Assembly (NCBI GenBank): GCA_013360675.1
Contig: JABWBB010000002.1
Span: forward strand, 164,105-228,104
DNA: 64,000 nucleotides
Direction: 5' to 3'
From: Phycisphaerales bacterium
GTDB lineage: Bacteria; Planctomycetota; Phycisphaerae; Phycisphaerales; UBA1924
Of the stretch, positions 8,816-16,257 are shown one piece after another (position 1 is the first letter of the stretch; each line of letters starts with the position of its first letter). Under the pieces are notes generated by a model. The model was not told where the DNA came from. It made no database searches and saw only the letters and a program-made list of their open reading frames with translations. The position numbers were made by a program, and so were the translations under genes.

Positions 8816-9067
8816 TCAGCACGAGATGCGGAAGAAGCGATCGCTCCGCCCCCCGGGCCCGACGCCGAACTTCATCTGTTTGCCGCACTTGGGGCAGGTG
8901 GCGGTATAGCGGGTCCCGTCGATCGAGCGGAAGACCTTTTGATAAGCTCCCGCGCACTCGAACCAGACCTGGATCCAAGGACGCCCGGAACCCGTCACCT
9001 TTTCGGACATGCCCTCGGTGACGTCCAGGACCGAATGGCGAGGTGGGTAACTCGACTCTGACGTCAT
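8816..9067 (-). CDS. Zinc-ribbon small protein
   Basis: 83 residues. A CPKC knuckle (TATCPKCGKQMKFG) and a lone Cys at the extreme C-terminus (FFRISC) plus one at FECAG suggest a zinc ribbon. The ATG at 9067 is chosen for its TAGGAGA ribosome site; a longer frame lacks one. First gene of the operon running down to 5749 and divergent from lpxI. It could be a regulator or a metal-binding accessory. Confidence 0.65.
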   Translation of the reverse strand: MTSESSYPPRHSVLDVTEGMSEKVTGSGRPWIQVWFECAGAYQKVFRSIDGTRYTATCPKCGKQMKFGVGPGGRSDRFFRISC

Positions 9068-9321
9068 CACCCATCTCCTATCGGCAACCCGCGGCATCGG
9101 GCTACACCGGCCATATTCCGAACATGGAGGCTTTGGCCTATTGAACCTGTGGGGCATGCGACGTAGACTCAGGGCCTTGTGGAATCGCTCGACGGGCGTT
9201 CTGGCCGATGCGAGAGATTCACAACAGGCGGTGCCGCGGCTTGCGGTCACTGTTGCTGGTGTCGGCCACGTCGTCGGGGGGGCGTTACCCCAGAGACGGG
9301 CCGGGTTCGGAACTCCACGCG

Positions 9322-10218
9322 ATGTCCGTGCTCGCCCCGACTTCCCCGCTCACGATCCTGCCTGATCCGCCGCCCCCGCCCACGCCCGTCGGGCTCATCG
9401 CGGGGGGTGGTCGCCTTCCCATCCGAGTCGCCGAATCGCTGCGCAAGGCCGGACATGTGGTGCACGGCCTTGGGCTTGCCGAGCAGTACGACGCGGAACT
9501 CCCTTCCCTGTGCAGCACCTTCCGCGAGGTGGGTGTGCTGCGGGTGGGGGCCTGGGGACGGATCCTCAACCGCCTGGGCGTGCATCACGCCGTCATGGTC
9601 GGGCGGGTGGACAAGGCCAAGATCATGCACGATCCGTGGCGGCTCTTCCGGTATCTGCCGGATCTGCCCACGGCTCGTCTCTGGTTCCGCCTGCGCCACG
9701 ATCGGCGTTCACACGCGATGCTCAACGGGGTGGCCGAGGAGCTCGACCGTCGCGGCGTCGCCCTTCTTGATTCGACCGCGCCTATCCCCGACGAACTGGC
9801 CAGCCCGGGCGTGATGACCCGTCAGCGCCCCACCCCCGAGCAGCGGGCCGACGTCGAGTTCGCCTGGCCGATGCTGGCGCAACTCCTGCGGCTTGACGTG
9901 GGGCAGGCCGTGGCGGTGCGTGAGCGCGACGTGATCGCGGTCGAGGCGGTCGAGGGGACCGACCGGATGATCGAGCGGGTGAGCAAACTCTGCCGCACCC
10001 CGGGTTGGGTGCTGTGCAAGGGGGCCCGGGCGGGGCATGACCGACGGGCGGATGTTCCCACGGTGGGGCTGAACACGATCCGCAACATGGCGGACAACGG
10101 CGGGGGCTGCCTGGCCCTGGCCGCGGGGGATGTGATCATGCTCGATAAGGAAGAGATGATCGCGTTGGCCGACCGGCTGGGCGTCGTGATCATGGGCGTG
10201 CCCCCGATCCAGGCCTAG
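9322..10218 (+). CDS. lpxI: UDP-2,3-diacylglucosamine pyrophosphatase LpxI
   Basis: Fourth step of lipid A synthesis: hydrolysis of UDP-2,3-diacylglucosamine to lipid X and UMP. LpxI (formerly DUF1009) is the alternative to LpxH found in alphaproteobacteria and planctomycetes. 298 residues. N-terminal GLIAGGGRLPI, central VEFAWPMLAQLLRLDVGQAVAV, and C-terminal CKGARAGHDRRADVPTVG with the conserved Asp and Arg pattern. The start at 9322 is uncertain since no strong ribosome site is seen. Its presence indicates LPS production. Confidence 0.9.
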   Translation: MSVLAPTSPLTILPDPPPPPTPVGLIAGGGRLPIRVAESLRKAGHVVHGLGLAEQYDAELPSLCSTFREVGVLRVGAWGRILNRLGVHHAVMVGRVDKAKIMHDPWRLFRYLPDLPTARLWFRLRHDRRSHAMLNGVAEELDRRGVALLDSTAPIPDELASPGVMTRQRPTPEQRADVEFAWPMLAQLLRLDVGQAVAVRERDVIAVEAVEGTDRMIERVSKLCRTPGWVLCKGARAGHDRRADVPTVGLNTIRNMADNGGGCLALAAGDVIMLDKEEMIALADRLGVVIMGVPPIQA

Positions 10219-10221
10219 GGC

Positions 10222-10842
10222 GTGATGCAATCGAGCCCGAGCAACGACGACACCGGCGGTTCGAAGGAACCCTCGCTGGCGAGCCGCGGCGCGCTCAAAC
10301 TCCGGGCGGCGCTCGATGCGTTTGCGCTGAGCCCCGCGGGGTTCGTCTGCGCTGACTTTGGCTGCTCGACCGGCGGGTTTACCGACTGCCTGCTGCGGGC
10401 GGGTGCCGCCCGCGTGTATTCGATCGACACGGCCTATGGACAACTGGCGTGGCGGCTTCGCAATGATCCGCGGGTCGTGGTGATGGAGCGGACCAACGCC
10501 CTGCACGCCACCCCACCCGAAGCCGTGGACCTCGTCGTCGCTGACATGGGGTGGACGCCGCAGCGGTTGCTGGTGCCCGCGGCGGTGTCGTGGCTCAAGC
10601 CCGAGGGAAGAATCATCACGCTGGTCAAGCCGCATTATGAGGTCCCCAAATCCGACCTGCCCCGCGGTGGCGTGCTTGATCCGGCTGACGCCGAACGGAT
10701 TACACGAGGTGTGATCGACACGTTCCCTGAGCTTGGGGTACGGGTGCTGGCCCATGTGCAGTCACCAATCCTGGGTGGGGCAACGAAGGCGGGCAAAGGG
10801 CGCGGCAATCCCGAGTGGCTCGCGCTGCTCGCCCGGGCCTGA
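10222..10842 (+). CDS. FtsJ-type (TlyA-like) RNA methyltransferase lacking S4 domain
   Basis: 206 residues. Starts near the SRGALKLRAALDAF sequence that in TlyA follows the S4 RNA-binding domain, then a SAM-binding FGCSTGGFTDCLL, the Asp in VADMGW, and a catalytic-type Lys in LVKPHYE. TlyA methylates 16S and 23S rRNA at the 2'-OH of cytidines. Here the N-terminal S4 domain is absent, so target choice must differ. The gene follows lpxI by three bases. The downstream methyltransferase begins close to or inside its 3' end. Confidence 0.82.
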   Translation: MMQSSPSNDDTGGSKEPSLASRGALKLRAALDAFALSPAGFVCADFGCSTGGFTDCLLRAGAARVYSIDTAYGQLAWRLRNDPRVVVMERTNALHATPPEAVDLVVADMGWTPQRLLVPAAVSWLKPEGRIITLVKPHYEVPKSDLPRGGVLDPADAERITRGVIDTFPELGVRVLAHVQSPILGGATKAGKGRGNPEWLALLARA

Positions 10843-10868
10843 TTCAGAATGGTTACGCTCACCCCCGC

Positions 10869-11651
10869 GTGACGATCGACCTTCGACATGGCGACTGGCT
10901 GACACTGGCGCGTGACCTGCCCGCGGGGTCGATTGACATGCTCTACGCCGACCTGCCCTTCAATACGGGCAAGGCCCAGAAGAGCCCGCCCGCCGGGGGC
11001 AAAGTTAAAGGACGGACCACCGAGGCGAAGTACACGGATGCGTGGCCTACACCATCGCGGTACATCGAATGGCTGCGCGAGCGCCTTGTGGCCACCATCC
11101 CCGCCCTGACGGGAACTGGGTCGGTCCTGCTCCACGTCGATTACCGCGTATCGCATCATGTGCGGCTGCTGCTCGATGACGTTCTCGGGCCCGATTGTTT
11201 CGTCAACCACCTGATCTGGGCATACGGGCTGGGAGGGTCGTCGCCGCGATCGTTCGCCCGCAAGCACGACGACATCCTGTTCTACGCCCGCGAACCCGGG
11301 CGACACTGGTTCAAACCGCCCATGGTGAGCGCGACTAGCCGCCGGTTGGCGGGGCGGCTGAAGAAGTCGACGGACGTGCTCGATATCCCATCGATCAACA
11401 ACATGGCTCGGGAGCGCACGGGGTACCCCACGCAGAAACCCCTGGCCTTGCTCGAGGTGCTGGTCGGGGCGTGTTGCCCCCCCGGAGGAACGGTGCTCGA
11501 CCCCTGCTGCGGGAGCGGGACCACGCTGGAGGCGGCGGAGCGTCATGGACGACACGCGATCGGTTTCGACGCCTCCATCGACGCCCTGGAGATCGCCCGC
11601 CGACGCCTCGGATGTGCTGGCGCGGATCGGTCCGGCGGGGTCGCGCGCTAG
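10869..11651 (+). CDS. DNA (N4-cytosine or N6-adenine) methyltransferase, beta class
   Basis: 260 residues. The order of motifs is that of beta-class amino-methyltransferases: motif IV DLPF (residues 28-31) early, then target region, then TGYPTQKPLALLE and the SAM-binding motif LDPCCGSGTTLEAA near the C-terminus. Motif IV normally has P or I at its second position, here Leu. The likely start is GTG at 10869; GTG at 10815 would overlap the preceding gene. No restriction enzyme gene is adjacent, so it is a solitary (orphan) enzyme. Its target sequence is unknown. Confidence 0.85.
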   Translation: MTIDLRHGDWLTLARDLPAGSIDMLYADLPFNTGKAQKSPPAGGKVKGRTTEAKYTDAWPTPSRYIEWLRERLVATIPALTGTGSVLLHVDYRVSHHVRLLLDDVLGPDCFVNHLIWAYGLGGSSPRSFARKHDDILFYAREPGRHWFKPPMVSATSRRLAGRLKKSTDVLDIPSINNMARERTGYPTQKPLALLEVLVGACCPPGGTVLDPCCGSGTTLEAAERHGRHAIGFDASIDALEIARRRLGCAGADRSGGVAR

Positions 11652-11661
11652 GATCGGGCTT

Positions 11662-12216
11662 ATGAGTTGGCTCGTGCGCCAATATGCCCGGCGCGTCATC
11701 AATGTGAACGTCAACATCGTGATCGCGGGGATCATGGCCCTGGGGATCACGGTGGTGGTGATGTCCCTGCTCACGCGCATGGGTCTCGAGAACAAGTACG
11801 CGATCACCGGGTTGACGTTCCTGGTTGACCTCGTTGCTGACGTGCTGGTCTATTACGGGCTGCACTGGTTCGCCAACCACATGCCCATCGGACTGCCCAA
11901 GCGGATCACGCCCGCCTACGCCAACTTGTCGTTCCTGCGCGACGCCACGCTCGTGCAGTTCGAGCGGGCGATCCTCTCGCCCGTGCTCTACACCATCGCC
12001 CTAGGCCTGCAGCACACGCTGCTGCAGATGGGGTGGGGGGTCGAGGCGGCGACGGCGATTGGCTTTGGCGTGGGGATCGCCTCCGCCCGTTCGCTCCACA
12101 CCATGTGGATGGTCCGCCAGGAACGCCGGGCGATTCATCGCCAGAAGGCCCAGGCCGCCGCCGAGCCGGCCGGCGTGGGCGAGACCGTTCCGGAATCACT
12201 GCGACGGGGTGCCTAA
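11662..12216 (+). CDS. Predicted four-helix inner-membrane protein
   Basis: 184 residues. Four hydrophobic segments: INVNVNIVIAGIMALGITV, a second around FLVDLVADVLVYYGL, a third around VLYTIALGLQHTLL, a fourth around IGFGVGIASARSL. A short, basic, probably cytoplasmic C-terminus follows (RRAIHRQKAQA). No known family recognised. It starts 11 bases after the DNA methyltransferase and ends 24 bases before asnB, so it is probably co-transcribed with both. Confidence 0.72.
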   Translation: MSWLVRQYARRVINVNVNIVIAGIMALGITVVVMSLLTRMGLENKYAITGLTFLVDLVADVLVYYGLHWFANHMPIGLPKRITPAYANLSFLRDATLVQFERAILSPVLYTIALGLQHTLLQMGWGVEAATAIGFGVGIASARSLHTMWMVRQERRAIHRQKAQAAAEPAGVGETVPESLRRGA

Positions 12217-12240
12217 GCAAGGGCTGGTACAGTCTCGCCC

Positions 12241-14250
12241 ATGTGCGGGATCGCGGGCATTCTCCGTGTGTGGCCGGGCGGCAAAAGCCCCCCCGGGCAC
12301 GAACACGCCATCCCCGAACCCTGGCTCGACACGCTCGACGCCCACATCAAGCACCGCGGGCCAGACGGGCAGGGACGCTTTCGCGATCGGGCCTTGCGCC
12401 CGGGTGGCATCACGGTGGATGTTGCCCTCGTCCACCGTCGCTTGAGCATCGTCGATCACACCGGCGGCGCGCAGCCCATGCTCCTGCGCGGCGGGAGGAG
12501 CCATCAGAATGAAACGTACGCGCGGCTGTTTCAGGGCGGTCCAAACGATTCTGTGAGGTATCAGCCCCAGAGTGCGGCACCGGGCGTGCGGGCCTGCGTG
12601 GTCTTCAACGGGTGTGTCTATAACCACCGCGAACTACGCGCCGAGCTTGCTTCACGCGGTCGAGACTTCACCACGGACCACAGCGACACCGAGTGCCTGC
12701 TCCACGCCTGGTGTGAATGGGGTGAGGCGATGGTCGATCGCCTCGACGCCATGCACGCCTTCGCCCTGTGGGACGCTGCCGATGCACGCCTGATCCTCGC
12801 CCGTGATCTCTTCGGCGAAAAACCGCTGTATGTGCTTGCGTTCCCTGAACGCCATACATGGGCGTTCGCCAGCACCGCCGCGGCGCTGGTGGCCTTGTGT
12901 GCAATGATGGGCGAGCCCGTGGTGTTCGACAAAGCCGCATGCGTCGAGTGGATCACCCGCGGCTATAGCGACCGCGCGACGCCCTACGCCGCCATCACGC
13001 AGGCCCCACCCGGGGAGATCCGCCCCATCGAGGCCATGGGCGGGCTGCACGCGACGCCGCGCCTGGACCGCGTGGTAAACCCACCTGAGCGTTCGGCGCG
13101 TTTCGTGAACAAGAAACTACTGCTCGATGGATGGGAAGCACGCCTGCGTGCGAGTGTGATGCCCCGCCTCGACGCGGACGTGCCACTGGCGTGCCTGCTG
13201 TCGGGGGGCGTGGATTCGTCGCTGGTGGCCTGGGCCGCCAGTACGCAACGCCCCGACCTGACCTGCGTCACTGTGCGCATGCCCGTGGCGGGGTATGACG
13301 AGACGTCCTACGCGGCGGACGTTGCCCGCGCCATCAACGCCCGGCACGTCGTCGTCGACGCCGGGGACGAACCTGCGCGGGATCTCGATCGCCTGATTGG
13401 GCAGTTGGGCATGCCCTTTGGCGATAGTTCGCTGCTGCCCACGTTCTGGGCGTGTGACGCCGCGGCGAGTGTGGGCAAGGTGCTCCTGACGGGCGACGGC
13501 GGGGACGAGATGTTCCTGGGCTACGACCGCTACGACGCGGCGCGGTGGGTTGGCCTGTTGACGCCTTATCTGCGCTTGATCAACACCGAAGACTATTGCC
13601 CCCCTGGCGCAGACCCTCGATCGACACGTTCTCGGGTGCATCGACTGTTCGACGCACTGGTGAACGAGGGTTACACCGACCTGCTGGCGATCTATCCCGC
13701 GTCATTGCGTTGCCGGTTCTTTTCCGATGATTTCCACGCGTCGCGCAGCATCATCCGCGATCGGCTCGACGCCCGGGCCTACGACGTGCGGTTCCACCTG
13801 CCGGGCGGCATGTTGCGCAAGGTCGATGCGGCGTCGATGAGCGCGGGGGTCGAGGTGCGGGCACCCCTGCTCGCGCACCCCTTGGCCACGGCGGCTCTCT
13901 CGGTGCACGAGCGCGTGGCGAGGCTGGGCCGCCAGCGCAAGGGGCTGCTGCGGGCGCTGGCGCGGCGTCATCTTCCCCACTCGGCGATCGACCGGCGCAA
14001 GATGGGCTTTGCGATCCCGCTGGGAGATTGGTTCAGGAGTGATCACGCCGGGCTGGGCACGCGAGTGTGCAACATCGCTGCCTCGGGACGGCTGCTCCCG
14101 CGCGGGGTTGATCTGCCGGTCAACTTCGGGTTCATCCAGACCATGATCGATGAGCACATGGAATCGCGGCGCGACCACTCGCAGCGTCTGTACATGCTGC
14201 TGGCCCTGGACGCCTGGACTCGCTGGCACGAGTCCGCCGCCCACGTCTGA
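12241..14250 (+). CDS. asnB: Glutamine-hydrolysing asparagine synthetase (AsnB family)
   Basis: 669 residues. The N-terminal Ntn glutaminase domain begins MCGIAGI with the catalytic Cys2; HRRLSIVD and the SDTE motif are intact. The C-terminal synthetase domain carries the ATP-binding LLSGGVDSSLVAW and LTGDGGDEMFLGYDRY. An insertion of about 36 residues (83-118) separates HRRLSI from VFNGCVYNHREL. In that second motif Cys125 replaces the glutamine-binding Glu of E. coli AsnB. Either the protein makes asparagine or it amidates another substrate, as many AsnB paralogues in cell-surface or secondary pathways do. Confidence 0.88.
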   Translation: MCGIAGILRVWPGGKSPPGHEHAIPEPWLDTLDAHIKHRGPDGQGRFRDRALRPGGITVDVALVHRRLSIVDHTGGAQPMLLRGGRSHQNETYARLFQGGPNDSVRYQPQSAAPGVRACVVFNGCVYNHRELRAELASRGRDFTTDHSDTECLLHAWCEWGEAMVDRLDAMHAFALWDAADARLILARDLFGEKPLYVLAFPERHTWAFASTAAALVALCAMMGEPVVFDKAACVEWITRGYSDRATPYAAITQAPPGEIRPIEAMGGLHATPRLDRVVNPPERSARFVNKKLLLDGWEARLRASVMPRLDADVPLACLLSGGVDSSLVAWAASTQRPDLTCVTVRMPVAGYDETSYAADVARAINARHVVVDAGDEPARDLDRLIGQLGMPFGDSSLLPTFWACDAAASVGKVLLTGDGGDEMFLGYDRYDAARWVGLLTPYLRLINTEDYCPPGADPRSTRSRVHRLFDALVNEGYTDLLAIYPASLRCRFFSDDFHASRSIIRDRLDARAYDVRFHLPGGMLRKVDAASMSAGVEVRAPLLAHPLATAALSVHERVARLGRQRKGLLRALARRHLPHSAIDRRKMGFAIPLGDWFRSDHAGLGTRVCNIAASGRLLPRGVDLPVNFGFIQTMIDEHMESRRDHSQRLYMLLALDAWTRWHESAAHV

Positions 14251-14265
14251 CGCCGTGGCCCGTGT

Positions 14266-14670
14266 TCAGGTCACGATGCGACAGATCGGGCCATTGCGTT
14301 CATAGCGCGGCACGTTCGGATCGGCGCTGAGCGACCAGGCCTCGATCCCGCCGGCGATGCTGACGCAATCGGCCCAGCCCATGGCGCGCAGGGCCAACGC
14401 GGCCTTGAGCGAGCGAACGCCGTGGTGGCAGAGCGTGGCGACCTTGGCCCCCGCGGGGATCTCGTCGGCCCGCTGCTCGATCTCGTGCAGGGGAATGTGG
14501 ATCGCCCCCTCGACGCGGGCGACCTGAAGTTCGCTCTCCAGGCGCACGTCGACGATGACAAACCCCGGCTCGCCGGTGCGCTGCCTGGCCTCGCGGCAGG
14601 AGATCTCGTACCCCTCGCGGAGGGACTGACCGATCGGCAGGCCGTGCTCGTTGACTTTGGAGGAGCCCAC
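14266..14670 (-). CDS. Rhodanese-domain protein
   Basis: 134 residues, single rhodanese domain with FVIVDVRLESE, IHIPLHEI and the active-site loop CHHGVRS, whose first Cys would carry persulfide sulfur. Small free rhodaneses of this kind act as sulfurtransferases or sulfur carriers. It starts with GTG only two bases after the preceding lipoprotein gene, the last of a minus-strand run. Physiological partner unknown. Confidence 0.85.
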   Translation of the reverse strand: MGSSKVNEHGLPIGQSLREGYEISCREARQRTGEPGFVIVDVRLESELQVARVEGAIHIPLHEIEQRADEIPAGAKVATLCHHGVRSLKAALALRAMGWADCVSIAGGIEAWSLSADPNVPRYERNGPICRIVT

Positions 14671-14672
14671 GA

Positions 14673-15194
14673 TCAGGGCGCTCCGGCGGGATCTACGTTA
14701 GATGTGTGCATACGAAGCGTGGTGGGGGTGGCGCGCCAATAGGAATCGCGCGGGCCGCGGACTTCGTGCCACGGCGCAGTTTGAATCATGCGAGGGCCCA
14801 TCAGCACGAAATCCCACGCGGCCATGGGGGCGGAGGCTCCCGCCTCGGCCCACTGCATGGCGGTGAACCCGTCGTCGGTATCCAAGGCCGATATGGCGGT
14901 GGGGAACTGCCCTCGCTGGCGGGCGGTCTTGTCGATCAACGTGAACTTGGTCGCGTATGTGGTGTTGCCCGCGGTCCCGTCCACGGGGACGAGGAAGGCC
15001 TGCCTGCCCCAGTTGGCGCGGGAGAGGCCTGTGAGCGAGGCTTGGTCATTGCTCGGGCCCTCGGGGCGAGTGGGGGTCATCGCCAGGGCCTCCATTGCGA
15101 CGACTTCGCCCAACGTCGCCCGTTCATTCGAAGGGGCACAACCCAGGAGGGCGAGCAGCCCTGTCGTTGTGATCAGTGTGTGCGTGGTTCGCAT
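14673..15194 (-). CDS. Predicted lipoprotein, unknown function
   Basis: 173 residues with a lipobox LLGC at about residue 19 after a short hydrophobic signal. The rest is soluble with several Trp residues (AMQWAEAG, PMAAWDFVLM, DSYWRATP). I recognise no family. It sits between recX and the rhodanese gene with gaps of 15 and two bases, so it is part of the same transcript. An envelope role is inferred only from the lipobox. Confidence 0.68.
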   Translation of the reverse strand: MRTTHTLITTTGLLALLGCAPSNERATLGEVVAMEALAMTPTRPEGPSNDQASLTGLSRANWGRQAFLVPVDGTAGNTTYATKFTLIDKTARQRGQFPTAISALDTDDGFTAMQWAEAGASAPMAAWDFVLMGPRMIQTAPWHEVRGPRDSYWRATPTTLRMHTSNVDPAGAP

Positions 15195-15209
15195 GCAACC
15201 CAGAGGGTA

Positions 15210-15890
15210 TCAGCCCTCGGGCTCGGGAGCGGGCCCCAGCATGCGCTGGGCGGCCTCGCGAGAGACTTCCTCGTCAAACCCCCGGCGGGCGAGCGAGGAC
15301 ATCAGGCGACGCCACTTGACCTCGATGGTGAGATCTTTGCTGAGGCGCTTGGCCAACGTCTTTGCCGCCTCGGTCGCGCGGTCGGTTTCTGTCATCGCCC
15401 CCTTGATGGCCCGGCGCCGGGTGGTGGCATCGACCCCACGCGATTCGAGTGTCGCGTCGAGGGCGGCGTCGGAAGAAGCGCGGCTGCCGGTACGTCCGGC
15501 GATGTCCGCCGCCAGATCGGCATCATTGAGCAGCCCATCGCGCGCGAGCGAATCAGCGGCGGCTTCGGCGATGGGCTGGGGCGTGCCGCCCGCCACCAGT
15601 TTGCGGATCAGTTCGACGCGTGTCCTCGCCCGCACGCCAAGCAGTCGCACTCCCCGCTCGCGGGCCTTCTGGATCAGCACGGCGTGTTCGATCTTGTCGG
15701 CCAGACCCGGGGTCCAGGGAATTCCCTCTCGAATACCGAGCGAAGACACTGCTGAGGCGGGGGCCCGGGCTACGCGTCGCGAGTTGACAATGACCCACGC
15801 CCATGCCGAGGAACGGGGATCGGGCCGCAAGGCTTCGATCAGCGGGATCACGCCGCCCCTGCCGGTATCTTCGTGGCGTGTGGCGTTCAT
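15210..15890 (-). CDS. recX: RecX-family regulatory protein
   Basis: 226 residues. RecX inhibits RecA filament extension. The helical three-repeat architecture is visible: AVLIQKARERGVRLLGVRAR, IRKLVAGGTP, ARDGLLNDADLAADI (DLNDADFA-like), RGVDATTRRRAI and a C-terminal LMSSLARRGFDEEV. The first about 60 residues are a non-conserved extension. Its ATG overlaps the stop of the TPR gene (ATGA), so it is translationally coupled. recA is not adjacent. Confidence 0.8.
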   Translation of the reverse strand: MNATRHEDTGRGGVIPLIEALRPDPRSSAWAWVIVNSRRVARAPASAVSSLGIREGIPWTPGLADKIEHAVLIQKARERGVRLLGVRARTRVELIRKLVAGGTPQPIAEAAADSLARDGLLNDADLAADIAGRTGSRASSDAALDATLESRGVDATTRRRAIKGAMTETDRATEAAKTLAKRLSKDLTIEVKWRRLMSSLARRGFDEEVSREAAQRMLGPAPEPEG

Positions 15891-16198
15891 GGCTCGATCT
15901 CGTCGATCAGGGCCTGCAGTTCGCTCGAGGCCTTGAGATCAGCGGCGCTTCGTGCGGATTTCTGTCCCACGTTGGCGACGGCCAAGGCTTCCTCCACCCG
16001 CCCCAGCGCGTGCAGCGATTTGGCCTTGAAGTAGTAGGCATAGAAGCAGGCGGGATCGGACTCAAGGCAGCGGTCAAAGAACTGAATGGCCTGCGCGTGT
16101 CGGCCCAGACGGGCGTGCTCCTGACCCAGGCCATAGAGAACGAAAGCATCTTTCGGGTCTGTCGCGAGCAGTCGCTCAAGATCCGCGATCGAGGGCAT
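15887..16198 (-). CDS. Small TPR-repeat protein
   Basis: 103 residues containing about two and a half tetratricopeptide repeats: FVLYGLGQEHARLGRHAQAIQ, FYAYYFKAKSLHALGRVEEAL and a short start repeat LERLLATDP. No signal peptide or other domain, so it is a cytoplasmic protein-interaction module. It is directly coupled to recX by a four-base overlap, which suggests co-translation, though not a shared function. Confidence 0.78.
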   Translation of the reverse strand: MPSIADLERLLATDPKDAFVLYGLGQEHARLGRHAQAIQFFDRCLESDPACFYAYYFKAKSLHALGRVEEALAVANVGQKSARSAADLKASSELQALIDEIEP

Positions 16199-16257
16199 TC
16201 ACACAGCCTACCCGAGTTCGTTCGGGCTTGCGAGCTTCACCAGCGAGGCCCAGGAAA

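Noticed and set aside
10869..11651. Restriction-modification system
   Set aside because: Only the methyltransferase is present; neighbours are TlyA-like, membrane and AsnB genes, none nuclease-like.
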